NCBI GenBank assembly: GCA_032719365.1
Contig: CM064873.1
Span: 47,778,332 to 47,842,331 of the forward strand
Length of the DNA stretch: 64,000 nucleotides
Source of the DNA: Prinsepia uniflora
Lineage: Eukaryota; Streptophyta; Magnoliopsida; Rosales; Rosaceae
Reading direction: 5' to 3'
Shown: positions 11,331 through 22,295 of the stretch, piece by piece
Layout of the letters: each line of letters begins with the position of its first letter
How positions within the stretch are numbered: position 1 is the stretch's first letter
Notes under the pieces: model-generated
Databases searched by the model: none
Seen by the model: only the letters and a program-made list of their open reading frames with translations
What the model was told of the DNA's origin: nothing
Translations under genes and position numbers: made by a program

Positions 11331-11350
11331 TTTCCACAGACGACGCCAAA
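11331..11350 (-). promoter_or_regulatory. Primer-binding site of the Tat element
   Basis: On the minus strand the sequence TTTGGCGTCGTCTGTGGAAA directly follows the LTR end. TGGCGYCGTC-type sites pair with the 3' end of plant tRNA-Asp-like primers and are common in Tat elements. The spacing from the LTR terminus (1-2 bases) fits a minus-strand cDNA primer site. Confidence 0.8.
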
Positions 11351-11351
11351 C

Positions 11352-11843
11352 TGTTAAAGTAATAAATGTTCCAACTGTCAATTACTCTTCGTCCAATCAC
11401 CAAATGACTCATGTCCTTCCTCGAAACCTGTCAACTAAGAGAATAGTGGGTCTTCCGTTAGTACAGGCACCGGTGTGGAGGCGGCATAATGTTCTTCAAC
11501 GGTCAAGTTAGTAATTTTGTTCGTAAGAGGAAACAGTAAATGGTAAGTTTGGAAGAGTAAAAGTGAATAGTGAATCTTTGTTACCTTTATTGGGATATGT
11601 GTACCCCTTATGTATGAGTAAGTAGGATGTCCAATTTCCATAGTTTCAATGTGGGACAAATACTCCTCGATTTGCGTGCTGACACGTGTTATACAGATCG
11701 AGGGTGGAGAGGTTTTCACTTGTAATCCTGTATTGGGCCAGTGTCGAGGCTATGTAAGTACTGTGGGCTTGGATTTTGTTCGGTGCTTGGGCTTTAGGTA
11801 TACGATTCAGTGAGTCTGGTCAGATATGATGTCAACACTAACA
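11352..11843 (-). repeat. 5' LTR of the Tat element (492 bp)
   Basis: On the minus strand the block begins TGTTAGTGTTGACATC (at 11843) and ends CTTTAACA (at 11352), giving 5-bp terminal inverted repeats TGTTA/TAACA. It directly abuts the primer site. The outer boundary is inferred from the terminal repeat, because the partner LTR is outside the window. Confidence 0.75.
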
Positions 11844-11849
11844 AATGTT

Positions 11850-12262
11850 GCTCTATGTTGAATATTAATAATATTAACTATTGAGTTTGTTGCCTAGAAA
11901 GTAACATTAGGAGAGAAATATATTGAAGATTTATAGAAGTTTATATGTTGGCCGGAGGCCATTGCATCTAGAACTTTCAGAACATTCCTTGGAGCTAAAG
12001 AAGAACTTTACCAAAGATCAAGCAATCATCTACGAAAAATAGATTAGAAAATCAAAATCAATGAGGGGAGGATAAGATACCAACATGGTTCTTAATAATA
12101 TTTGCTAGCTTATTAAGGTGTATAATGAATGGTTCTATTTATAAAATAAAAATATAGGGAGTTAAAGGATCTCCTTGTCTTATTCCCCTAAAGAGGGTTA
12201 TGAGCCCTTCAAAAGAGCCATTAACTAACATAGAAAAGGAAGTTGAAGAAACGCAATTCAAC
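11850..12262 (-). pseudogene. L1-like LINE reverse transcriptase fragment
   Basis: One minus-strand frame reads NCVSSTSFSMLVNGSFEGLI, LFRGIRQGDPLTPYIFI and, after stops, NLFFVDDCLIFGK. RQGDPLxPYxF and FxDD are the conserved RT boxes of plant L1-like LINEs and differ from the gypsy RT blocks elsewhere here. In-frame stops at IFIL* and PH*F* show it is dead. The fragment is bounded by the Tat LTR at 11843 and by another LTR at 12268, so it is a small relic of an older insertion. Confidence 0.85.
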
Positions 12263-12729
12263 ACAAGCTGACAAGACCTTCCCCCAAATCACCCTCGACT
12301 CTCGTGAGAGAGCCTGCTCCTGTCCGACACAAACACACTCAAATTATCAAAGTACCCCCATTCCGATTATTATTGCAGCCCTAGTGTCAAAAAAGAGATA
12401 AACTCCCTGTGTTAAGCATAATCATTATTCATAAAATAATACATACCAGAGCACTAGACACAAAATTAAAAGACCATCAGAACCTACTCTAATTAACGAG
12501 TGCGCAGACCTATGTAAATGCCTCAGCCTTAATACAGTCCACGTCCCGTGATCAACCTAGAGGGTGGCAAAACAAATAAAAATGTGAGTGGACAAAAGTA
12601 CAGCCTTTGAAAACCATTTTCCAAAATCATCCTTTAAACCCTTTGTTTTATAAAAACATGCATGCATAAACATATAAAAGAAATAAATTCCCCTGTCCCA
12701 TATTTCCCCTAAAAATCCTAATTTCAAAT

Positions 12730-12960
12730 CCTTTTGAAAACCCCTAGACACACCACATGTCTATCACGACCAAACTTCCCTAATGCGATATTGACCCCAG
12801 TTGCAAATCCTTTTGAATACCCCTAGACACACCACATGTCTGTCATGACCAAGCTCACCTATCACGGCATTGACACCGATTGAAAATCCTTTTGAAAACG
12901 CCTAGACACACCACATGTCTGCCACAACCAGACTCCCCTAGCACGATACTGTCCGCTTTG
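12730..12960 (+). repeat. About 85-90-bp tandem units spanning a Cassandra LTR-flank junction
   Basis: AATCCTTTTGAAAACCCCTA and GACACACCACATGTCT recur three times (about 12729, 12807 and 12886). The first two units then carry only a short stretch like ATCACGACCAAACTTCCCTA followed by a GATATTG or GGCATTG segment. That stretch matches the last ~30 bases of the Cassandra LTR (reverse orientation). The third unit runs into the full LTR. The pattern suggests that the LTR-flank boundary was amplified locally after insertion. Confidence 0.75.
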
Positions 12961-13561
12961 GGCCTATGCCCTCATGGCTTTGTTTATGGGAACTCACGCT
13001 CAACTTCCTAATGGGTCCCCCATCTTAGGATTGCTCCAGCCCAAACTCTCTTAACTTTGGAGTTCCAACCAAACCCAAAGCCAGTGAGCTCCCAAAAGGC
13101 CTCGTTGCTAGGAAGATACGTGCCCACACATATAAGGCTTTTCACCTTTCTCTCCCCGAGCGATGTGGGATTGGTCACTATTTTTTCCAAAACACGGGTC
13201 TTACAATCCACCCGCCTTGGAGCCTAGAATCCTCGCTAGCACACTTCCGATCGGATTCTAGCTCTAATACCATTATGTCACGACCCAACTCCCCTAGCAC
13301 GATATTGCTCGCTTTGGACCAAAGCTCTCACGACTTTGTTTTTGGGAACTTACACGCAACTTCCCAGTAAGTCACCCATCTTAGGATTGCTCCAGCCTAA
13401 ACTCACTTAACTTTGGAGTTCCAATCAAACCCAAAGCCACTGAACTCCCAAAAAGCCTCGTTGCAAGGAAGATACGTGCCTACACATATAAAGCACTTCA
13501 CCTTTCTTTCCCCGATCGATGTGGGATTGCTCACCATTCTTCCCAATACACGGGTCTTACA
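12917..13561 (-). mobile_element. Complete Cassandra element (5S-containing TRIM), minus strand
   Basis: Two LTRs (13276-13561, 286 bp; about 12917-13205) flank a 70-bp interior. On the minus strand each starts TGTAAGACCCGTGT. The 5' copy ends GAGTTGGGTCGTGACA. Both contain the 5S-like blocks AACTCCAAAGTTAAG and AAGATGGGTGAC. The interior holds an initiator-Met-type primer site (TGGTATTAGAGC, 13261-13272 in reverse) and a purine-rich tract (GGCGGGTGGAT) next to the 3' LTR. The family has no coding capacity and depends on enzymes from other elements. The left boundary is blurred by the tandem units at 12730-12960. Confidence 0.9.
13276..13561 (-). repeat. Cassandra 5' LTR (286 bp)
   Basis: On the minus strand it runs from TGTAAGACCCGTGTATTGG (13561) to GGTCGTGACA (13276). 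The 5S-like part contains TGGAACTCCAAAGTTAAGTG and CCTAAGATGGGTGAC, corresponding to the region of the internal RNA polymerase III promoter of 5S rRNA. The primer site lies three bases beyond its end. Confidence 0.9.
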
Positions 13562-14189
13562 TATCAATAAAAGCCAAACTTGGTCTCGCTGGTCCAACCA
13601 GCCACAAAATTCAAACCTTGTCTCATTGGTCCAACCATCCCGCTAGTCCAAATAACATCCCATCTGTACTACTGGTAGACAACTACAGATCCTGCGAAGT
13701 CCAACTATTTCTGCACATGTCGAGTTCAACTCAAACCACGACTAAGTTTATCCCTGAGAATCATCGGGGTCCAACTCTAATCTAGCGATCCAATCTCCTG
13801 AGGTAGACCCAACCAGAAGAAACTATAACTAAGCGAAAATACCTTTTTTCCAACCCAAGCACCAGCCCAAAATCCAGTTTCTAAAACCACCATAAAACCT
13901 GCGTCCAGAAACCACAACCGACAATACATTCCAAAACCAAGTATTTATCCAAAAACATATATTCAAACCATAGCCATCCAAATCATCCCATAACACCATA
14001 TAAATATGTAAATATGCGTGCATCACAGTTATGAAAGAAAACATCCATTCATAGTACCGTCGATCTCCCAAATCCTGCGCCGTAAGCTAATCTGAGGGCA
14101 TCCTAGTTTGTCAAAGTCACATTCGAAGGTCACCAACAATCCATATAAACTCATACGAGAAACCCTCAAAAATCTTGGAACCAAATAGC

Positions 14190-14330
14190 CACCTACCACG
14201 TGGCACCCTTACCTTTTGCCATGTGGCACCCTACCATGTGGTACCCCATCACGTGGCACTAAGCAAGACCTACCACGTGGCACCACTGGCCTTCTACCAT
14301 GTGGTACCCTGCAACGTGTCACCTACTCGC
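14190..14330 (+). repeat. Cluster of CACGTGGCA / CATGTGGTA units
   Basis: Within about 135 bases, CCACGTGGCACC, CCATGTGGCACCC, CCATGTGGTACCCC, TCACGTGGCACT, CCACGTGGCACC, CCATGTGGTACCC and CAACGTGTCACC follow each other at roughly 18-25-base spacing. CACGTGGC is the plant G-box/ABRE core bound by bZIP and bHLH factors. The array lies in the LTR fragment. I infer possible regulatory activity only from motif density. Confidence 0.7.
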
Positions 14331-14704
14331 TAGAGAAGACGACCGCGTTGGCGCTCTCGTCGTCGTTGGCTGGCTGGAAAACTCCATTGAAGGTCCAAAC
14401 TTCAAACCTTCCTAACTTCCTCATTTCTCAACCAAATTGGACGTTCTAATAGTCAAAATTCATATACTCAAAGCCATAAATCTAAATCTAAGCTCAGAAT
14501 TCAGAAACAATACATGGGTTCTAAGTTATGAGCTCCCAAAGTTTCGGCCAAACCTTCTTCTCTCACACCATGCAACCCCAGTGTTTACCACCTTCAACCC
14601 TAAGCTCTACATGATCGTGGGACTCCCTAGAATCTGTTTCTATCCATGGTTTGGTCCAAATGGGTATCAAAATGAAGATGGAAGGAACGGTGTAATATGT
14701 GTTA

Positions 14705-14822
<118 letters not shown>

Positions 14823-14879
14823 TGGTGTTTGCAGGGGGAAAAAGAGAGAATGAGAGTTAGAGGATCACAATCCATTCTT

Positions 14880-15347
14880 GAGTAAGCCGTCATGCCCTTC
14901 GGATTGAAGAATGTCAGAGTCACGTATCAATAAGCGATGAATTTCATCTTCCAAGAGATGATTGGCAAGAGTATAGAGGCATACATTGATGACATCATAG
15001 TAAAGTCCCAAAACAAGGAAAAGTACATCAACAATATTATGCAAGCGTTTCTGAAAATGAGGCTGCACAAATTAATAATAAATCCTAAGAAGTATGCATT
15101 TGAAGTCCAAGTAGGAAACTTCCTGGGATTCTTGGTTCATCAAAGAGGGATAGAGGTGGACAAAAACAAAGCTGAGGAGATTATAGATTCACCTCCACCC
15201 AAAAACAAGAAACGACTTCAGAGCGTACTCGGGGAAGGCAATTTTCTTGCAAGATTCATATCTCATCTATCTAGAAAAATCCAACCTTTATCCTCATTAG
15301 TCAATGTCAAGGACACTAAAGAGATCAAGTGGGAAGAAATATATTAA
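14880..15347 (+). pseudogene. Reverse transcriptase C-terminal part, second Tat element
   Basis: The frame starts MPFGLKNVRVTYQ, has one stop, then reads MNFIFQEMIGKSIEAYIDDI and continues to LINPKKYAFEVQVGNFLGFL and IQPLSSLVNVKDTKEIKWEE. The catalytic YIDD box is intact, unlike the copy at 7500-8110. The upstream third of the RT domain is missing. After about 15347 the frame breaks at the junction to RNase H. Confidence 0.88.
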
Positions 15348-15800
15348 GCTATTTTTGGAGAGCTCGAGAGCTACTTATCCAAATCTCTAGTTTTGTTGCT
15401 GCCTAAGAAAGGAAGGCCTTTGAAACTGTACATATCATAATCCCACAACACCATCTTGAACATGTTAGCTCAAGATAATGTGGAAAGAAGGAGCATGAAA
15501 TCTAGTACCTGAGTAAAACTTTGACAAAAGTCGAGGAAAGGTGCACATCAATGGAGAAATTATGTCTAGCACTATACTTTACAGCTGTTAAGTTAAGGCA
15601 CTACATGCTAACTTTCACCGTCCAGATTATTTCCCAAACGAATCTGCTGGAGTACATATTATCGTTAGCTATTATGTGAGGTTAGATAGGAAAATGGACT
15701 CTAGCTCTATCCAAGTTCAACTTCCAATACGTGCCACAGAAAGTAGTAAAAGGCTAGGCTATCACTCACTTGTTGACATAGTACCTATGCCTTAATGTTG
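15348..15800 (+). pseudogene. RNase H remnant, second Tat element
   Basis: Broken frames give phrases such as LSKTLTKVEERC (near 15510), KLCLALYFTAVKLRHYMLTF (near 15555) and the following QIISQTNLLEYIL. This is the pattern of the gypsy RNase H end region in which the element RNA is degraded. At least two frame changes are needed to read it. Confidence 0.65.
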
Positions 15801-15829
15801 AAGAAGAAGCAATTCCACTAATAAAATGA

Positions 15830-16570
15830 TGTCTATCTTACCATGTAAGATATACTTTGATGGATCCAAAACCAAAGACTCCGTAGAGTTCGAATATTCG
15901 TAATTGAACCAGGGAAAGTTTAACATTAATTTCTGTTCAAACTAAATTGGGAAAACATAACCAATAATAAGGCAAAATATGCGGCCTTGATCATCAGATG
16001 GGAATCTATATCGAGGTGGGAGCAAGGAAAGTCAAGATCTACAGAGACTTGGAGCTAGTGGTTAATCAAATAACGGGGACCTTCACTTGTAGAAATCTTT
16101 GCTTAGCTAGTTACTACATTGCACTCACGTCATCGGCATCAAAGTTTATTGATCCAATTATCAAACATATCCCTCTTGAAGAAAACTTAGTAGACGATGA
16201 GATGACCCAAGTAGGATCCAGCGTCTTACTCAAAGAAGGGTAATTAGAGAAATGGTTCAAAGTTGAAAGAAGATCCCTACCATCCATAATGGAAAGGGAT
16301 GTCAAGTTAGAGATTATGGATATCGAGCCTAACGATATGAGAACTCCCTTCATCAAATACATGAGGTATCCACTAAACAAGGACCAAAGATTTAACAATA
16401 AAGCATGTCATTATACCATGTGGGGACTAGACTTGGTAAGAAAGAACTATGACAACACATTGTCCCGATGTATAGGTCCTAAAGAAGTAATAGTTGTGAT
16501 GGGAGAAGTGCACGATGGGGTATGTGGAGCACATCAGGCAGGGCCAAAGATGAAACGGCTCATAAAGTAA
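15830..16570 (+). pseudogene. Second RNase H and H2C2 region, second Tat element
   Basis: The ORF at 15998-16243 contains RKVKIYRDLELVVNQITGTF and IDPIIKHIPLEENLVDDEMT, the extra RNase H seen in Tat elements. The ORF at 16289-16570 contains MERDVKLEIMDIEPNDMRTP and ends with VVMGEVHDGVCGAHQAGPKM, the His/Cys zinc-binding stretch before integrase. A frame change lies between the two. The domain order supports the Tat assignment and mirrors that at 4081-4840. Confidence 0.8.
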
Positions 16571-16689
16571 AATGGCTATTACTAGCCATATATCCAATTA
16601 GATTTCTACGCATATGCTAAAGGGTCTGATACATGCTGAAGACACGCTCTACTTCAACATGCACATGTGGTACTTTGAATCCTGTGGTT

Positions 16690-16844
16690 AAACAGTGGCC
16701 CTTCAGAGATGGGCTATTGATTTCACTAGAATGATACTTCCAGAATCATCAGAAAAACATAACTTCATCGTAGTAGCCACAAACTACTTCACTAAGTGGG
16801 TAGAAGCCAAAGCACTAAAAAGTCACAAGCCTCGAGGAAAATAA
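16690..16844 (+). pseudogene. Integrase core remnant, cut by an LTR element
   Basis: The plus strand reads RWAIDFTRMILPESSEKHNF, then IVVATNYFTKWVEAKALKS, the start of an integrase catalytic core. It stops at the TSD AATAA (16840-16844), where the element 16845-22215 begins. The remainder continues at 22216-22295 and after 24223. Confidence 0.82.
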
Positions 16845-18987
16845 TGTGACGACGCGGAGATTCGAAAAAGGAAAAAATTGGAAAACTTGAAAGAAATGAC
16901 GATTTTACCCATGGTTTCGATGACCGAAAGTTGACTTTTTGATCGGGACCTTGTTTAGACTTTCTGGAAGGACCGTTGGATAGATCTCGGGACGTTAAAT
17001 CCGCAGATAGGTGCCATGCGTCAATCGGAGTTTGAACGTGAAAGTTATCGGTCTAGAATTGTGAGGGGTATTTTAGTAATTATTTGTGCATGGGTAAAAT
17101 GGTAATTTGATCAGTATTAAAGGACTCCTAAGAATGAAATTAGGGTTGGAATTATACTTAGAGGACTCCTACGAAGCTGTTGGCTGGATCAATTGAAGGA
17201 AAACGGGTCGAATTGATGAGGTTCAATGAATGAACAGTGTTCGGTGTTCTTCGAATAGTCGAGTTTGATTCGATTGGATTAAGGTAAGGTTTCACGTAAT
17301 TGGATTTACAGAACCTTAATTTTATGAATAACGATCTAAATGGACGGTTTAATTGTCGAAATGGATGCAGATTTGATGGGGATTGAATCGGGTTAGCACA
17401 CGGGTCGTAGGATCCGTTTACCAGTTCAACGGGTGAGGAAGGAGACTGTGCAGGTTACTGGAGCACGTGCGTGGGTTTCACGCGCAGCCACTCACGGCAG
17501 TGCGTGGGGGCGCGTGGGCCCGATTCCCAAGGTGAGTTTAATACGAATTTCGTTCTATGCAATGTAACCAACATTTTAGAGTTGGTTTCGAGTTGATCAG
17601 ACACCGTTTCGATATTGTTTCGAGGGTCCGAAGGTTTATTTTATGTGTTTAATTCGTAATTAATTTCCAAAAAATTATGGGAGATTAATATGATGTTAAT
17701 TAAGTCGCTAGTGACCCTGGATAATGATTTTGGACAGGATTCGAGATTCCCGGAAAATTTCAAAAATTACGAAAACGCGTGCAGCTCGGAAAGCGAGCGG
17801 TTTGGACGGTGTGTGAGTGGACGTTTGTTTTATAAAACTGATATGCATGCATAGTTAAATTTTTTACATGATTGATTTCATGATTTGAGTTGCAATGATG
17901 TCCTGATGATGTGGCACGATTATGTGTGATTTAATGATTATTTTAATCGGTCTTTCGGGCACGTTTTATGAGGAATGTGCAAATGATATTTTGGGCTAGG
18001 CTCGGAGTCAAAATGGTTTCAAAATGGATATTTTGACTTAATTGATGAGTCAAGGATGATTTCTAAATTATTTTAATGTTTCAAATGAGGCTTTACGGAT
18101 TTACGTATAAATGGTATTTGGGCTTGAGACCCGGTCGGGAATGATTTTGACTTGGTTTGAAGTTAAGGATTTGATTGACATGTTTTGGGATGTAATCTCG
18201 GGATGGTTTTCATTGTGATTGTGAGTGCCCAGACGGTCGGAGCTAGCGGATTACCCAGACAACTGGAGCTTGGGGGATATAATTCTATGATTGTGAGTTG
18301 TTCTATGGTAAGCCAGCTTCTCAGATGCGAATGAGCCTGGATGTACCACTCGGATGTGTCTGAGCTTGGGGATGTGTTCACCCAGATGTGACTGAGGCTG
18401 AGGGTTGAGCCTAGATGTGTCTGATCCCGACAATGTGGCTGGATATTGGCCTACGCGCAGTGCGGATGTGACTATGTGATTGTTTGTGTACTTGTGAATA
18501 GTGCAGATTGATTGATTGATTGATTGTGCACTTGTGAGTAGCGCTGTTTGATGTTGATTGTGATTGCGTACTGGAATTGAGTACGGGTTCTGGTCTGTGT
18601 GGCCAGGTGATTATGTTTTCACATGTTTGGCTTGAGTTCCGGAATTTGATACCTGTTATGTGATTTGGCTGGAAAGCCGGTGAATGTTATACATATGTTT
18701 TATCCTATGCATGCATGGTTGGATAAACTGGAGGGTAAATGATGTATTTTGAAATTTGTTTCAAATGATATTATTTTTGTCCACTCACACCTTTTCTATT
18801 TTGATGACCCTCCAGGCCGTGGCACGACGTTCGGGGCTGATCGAGAGGTGGAGGCATGAGCGGAAATCAGTGCAGTTATCCTTTGTCTGACAGGTGCTGA
18901 AGGGTAGTTTCGGGACTTCAATTGACTTGTCAGACGGGAGCAGGACCGGGCACCGTTATCAAAGTCCAGTTGGGACGGGTCCTGCCA
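16845..18987 (+). repeat. 5' LTR (2143 bp) of the 16845-22215 element
   Basis: It starts TGTGACGACGCGGAGATTCG and ends ACGGGTCCTGCCA. Landmarks include CATGCATGCAT (18711), TTTTTGTCCACTCACACC (18774) and a 3'-end CAGACGGGAGCAGGACCGGG. Compared with the 3' LTR it lacks about 500 bases near 17119, where the flanking text GATCAGTATTA runs directly into AGGACTCCTAAGAATG. Confidence 0.9.
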
Positions 18988-19673
18988 AATTGGTAGCAGA
19001 GCATTTGGTTACTGATTTGCCATGCCTCCGAGATACGAGCCCTATGCGCGGCCTGGTGATGAGACGAGATACAAGGGTGTAGAAAATCCCTGGAGTAATT
19101 ATGACCCTGGATTAGGGGTCGAACATTGCATCTTGTTTTCTGGTTGTGTCAGACTCGTGTTGGTTTGGATGGTTGTTTACTATAACGATATGGTATATGG
19201 ATGGGCATGTTGGGCCTAGGATACACTTGACCCGAGGATAAGTGTCGGATGTGTGATCTTTGGATTTTGAATACCAAATGGGACTCAGAGGTAGTCCTGA
19301 GTTGATTTAATGTGTGTTGAGAGATCCTGAATAAGATATGGTTTACCTAGGGGTGTTTGCTAGGTGACCGGATATGCCAGTGGTGGCATTGATGTTAGTA
19401 AATGTTGAATTCAGACTCGAGAGGAGTCGAGACATTGGATTTGGACTTAATAGGAGTCAGGAGTTGGTTTAGGACTCGAAATGAGTCATGATATGATAGA
19501 GGACTCCGGATGAGCCGGGAAAAATGGAAAAGGTGGTTATGGTTGCACATAACGAGTGAGGGTTCACACGTGGGAACCCGAGGTATTAAATTGGATGTGA
19601 ATTGAGTCTCTATGATTGTTGTTGGAGAGGTACACCTGAATTTCGAGGATGAAATTCTTTAAGGGAGGAAGGT
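18988..19673 (+). other. Interior of the short non-autonomous element, non-coding
   Basis: It begins with the primer site (18991-19002, TGGTAGCAGAGC, a one-base variant of the initiator-Met consensus). It ends with TTTCGAGGATGAAAT and the polypurine tract (19661-19673). The middle holds an array of phrases such as GACTCGAGAGGAGTCGAG, GGACTTAATAGGAGTCAGG and GGACTCGAAATGAGTCATG (19412-19510), each with complementary GACTC/GAGTC arms. No open frame shows similarity to a retroelement protein. Confidence 0.8.
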
Positions 19674-22215
19674 TGTGACGACCCGAAAATTCGAAAAAGG
19701 AAAAAATTGGAAAATTTGAAAGAAATGACAATTTTGCCCCTGGTTTAGATGGTCAAAAGTTGACTATTTGATCGGGACCTTGTTTGGACTTTCCGGAAGG
19801 ACCGTTGGATAGGTCTCGGGACGCTGAATCCGCAGATAGGCGGCATGCGTCAATCGAAGTTCAGACGTGAAAGTTATGGGTCTAAAAGTGTGAGGGGTAT
19901 TTTGGTAATTATTTGTGCAGGGGTAAAATGGTAATTTGATCAGTATTAGCTGATTCAACTAATATTAGCCAGCGAGGGACACCTGTTCCTCATTGATTTG
20001 GATGAGGATTCATTATTTAAGTGATATCTGTCACTGTGATGTTTGAATTAGTGGCAAGCTTGAGGTGTTAAACTAAACTGTTCGTACAAAAGGAAAAACA
20101 GAGACCATGACCTCACTTGATCGATCTTACCAGCAACCAAAACTAATTGAGAATTTGATGCAAGTGAGAGTGAAATCGTGAGGAAATATAGAAAAGAAAA
20201 GGGGAAGAAAAACCCAGCTGAAACCAAACTTAGAAACCCGAAAACCCATGATAAGCATTAATGTCAAATTTGAATTTGTGGACATTCATGAGTGATATTG
20301 AGCTTGAATTAAGCTTCTTGAACTCAAACCGAGTCGAACCCAATGAAACTTGAAGGGAATTGGGGTCGTTTTGCCTTAGAACAGAAAGGGGGAGAACTTT
20401 GGATTTTCGAGCTTGAGTCGATTGGATGAGAGGGATTGACGGATGAAATTGGGGTTGGAATTATACTTAGAGGACTCCTACAAAGCTGTTGGCTGGATCA
20501 ATTGAAGGAAAACAGGTCGAATTGCTGAGGTTCAATGAATGAACAGTGTTCGGTGTTCTTCGAATAGTCGAGCTTGATTCAATTGGATTAAGGTAAGGTT
20601 TCACGTAATTTGATTTACAGATCCTTAATTTGACGAATAACGATCTTAATGGACTATTTAATTGTTGAAATGGATGCAGATTTGATGGGGATTGAATCGG
20701 GTTAGCACGCGGGTCGTAGGATCCGTTTACCAGTTAAACGGGTGAAGAAGGAGACTGTGCAGGTTACTGGAGCACGCGCGTGGGTTTCACGCGTAGCCAC
20801 TCACAGCGGCGGGTGAGGGCGCGTGGGCCTGATTCCTGAGGTGAGTTCAACATGACTTTTGTTCTATGCAATGTAACGAACATTTTAGAGTTGGTTTCGA
20901 GTTGATCGGACACCGTTTCGATATTGTTTCGAGGGTCCGAAGGTTTATTTTACGTGTTTAATTCGTAATTAATTTTCAGAAAATTATGGGAGATTAATAT
21001 GATGTTAATTAAGTCGTTAGTGACCCTGAATAATGATTTTGGACAGGATTCGAGATTCCCGGAAAATGTCGGAAATTACAGAAACGCGTGCAGCTCGGAA
21101 AGCGAGCGGTTTGGAGGTGTGTGAGTGGACGTTTGTTTTATAAAACTGATATGCATGCATAGTTAAATTTTTTACATGATTGATTTCATGATTTGAGTTG
21201 CAATGATGTCCTGATGATGTGGCACGATTATGTGTGATTTAATGATTATTTTAATCGGTCTTTCGGGCACGTTTTACGAGGAATTTACAAATGATATTTT
21301 GGGCTAAGCCCGGAGTCAAAATGGTTTCAAAATGGATATTTTGACTTAATTGATGAGTAAAGGATGATTTCTGGATTATTTTAATGTTTCAAATGAGACT
21401 TTACAGATTTACGTATAAATGGTATTTGGGCTTGAGACCCGGTCGGGAATGATTTTGACTTGGTTTGAAGTCAAGGATTTGATTGACATGTTTTGGGATG
21501 TAATCTCGGGATGGTTTTCATTGTGATTGTGAGTGCACAGACGGTCGAAGCTAGGGGATTACCCAGACGACCGGAGCTTGGGGGATATGATTGTATGATT
21601 GTGAGTTGTTCTATGGAAAACCAGCTTCTCGGATGCGACTGATTCTGGATGTACCACTCGGATGTGTCTGACCCTGCGGATGTGTTCGCCCAGATGTGAC
21701 TCAGCCCGAGGATTGAGCCCAGATGTGTCTGATCTCGAGAATGTGGCTGGATATTGGCCTACGTGTAGTGCGGATGTGACTATGTGATTGTTTGTACACT
21801 TGTGAATAGTGCAGATTGATTGATTGATTGATTGTGCACTTGTGAGTAGTGATGTTTGATGTTGATTGTGATTCCGTACTGGTATTGAGTACGGGTTCTG
21901 GTCTGTGTGGCCAGGTGATTATGTTTTCACATGTTTGGCTTGAGAGCTGGGATTGGATACTTGTTATGTGATGTATTTTGAAATGTGTTTCAAATGATAT
22001 TATTTTTGTCCACTCACACCTTTTCTATTTTAACGACCCTCTAGGCCGTGGCACGACGTTCGGGGCTGATCGAGAGGCGGAGGGATGAGCGGAAATCAGT
22101 GCAGTTATCCCTTGTCTGACAAGTGCTGAAGCGTAGTTTCGGGACTTCAGTTGATTTTCAGACGGAAGCAGGACCGGGCACGATTATCAAAGTCCAGTTG
22201 GGACGGGTCCTTCTA
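19674..22215 (+). repeat. 3' LTR (2542 bp) of the 16845-22215 element
   Basis: It starts TGTGACGACCCGAAAATTCG and aligns with the 5' LTR over most of its length with few differences by eye. It keeps about 500 bases (19948-20450) missing from the 5' copy. It lacks about 80-90 bases near 21967, where the 5' copy has GATTTGGCTGGAAAGCCGG to the CATGCATGCAT block. The two LTRs have thus suffered separate deletions since insertion. Confidence 0.9.
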
Positions 22216-22295
22216 AATAAAGCTCTTAAAATTGAGCATCCTAAGTCAGTTTTGATTGTTGGAAACCATCATCATTAATCATAGAACATCGCTCA

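Larger units (their letters stand above)
1..11843 (-). mobile_element. Decayed Tat-lineage Ty3/gypsy retrotransposon, minus strand, left end outside window
   Basis: Read on the minus strand, the order is 5' LTR (11352-11843), primer site, gag, protease, reverse transcriptase, RNase H, a second RNase H, zinc-binding motif and integrase, and then an extra ORF on the opposite strand. Integrase after the RNase H domains is the Ty3/gypsy order. The second RNase H and the extra ORF are known for Tat-lineage elements. Stops and frameshifts occur in every domain, so the element is dead. A foreign LTR and Cassandra-like sequence (4840-6870) split the RNase H region. No second LTR is seen, so it should lie left of base 1 if it survives. 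Confidence 0.85.
16845..22215 (+). mobile_element. Complete non-autonomous LTR element with a 686-bp interior
   Basis: LTRs at 16845-18987 and 19674-22215 flank a very short interior. The 5-bp TSD AATAA lies on both sides (16840-16844 and 22216-22220). The primer site TGGTAGCAGAGC and the polypurine tract AAGGGAGGAAGGT are present. Neither the interior nor the LTRs encode recognisable gag or pol. The LTRs start TGTGACGAC and end GGGTCCTGCCA or a derivative, like the other large LTRs in this window. The element must have used enzymes supplied by an autonomous relative. Confidence 0.9.
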
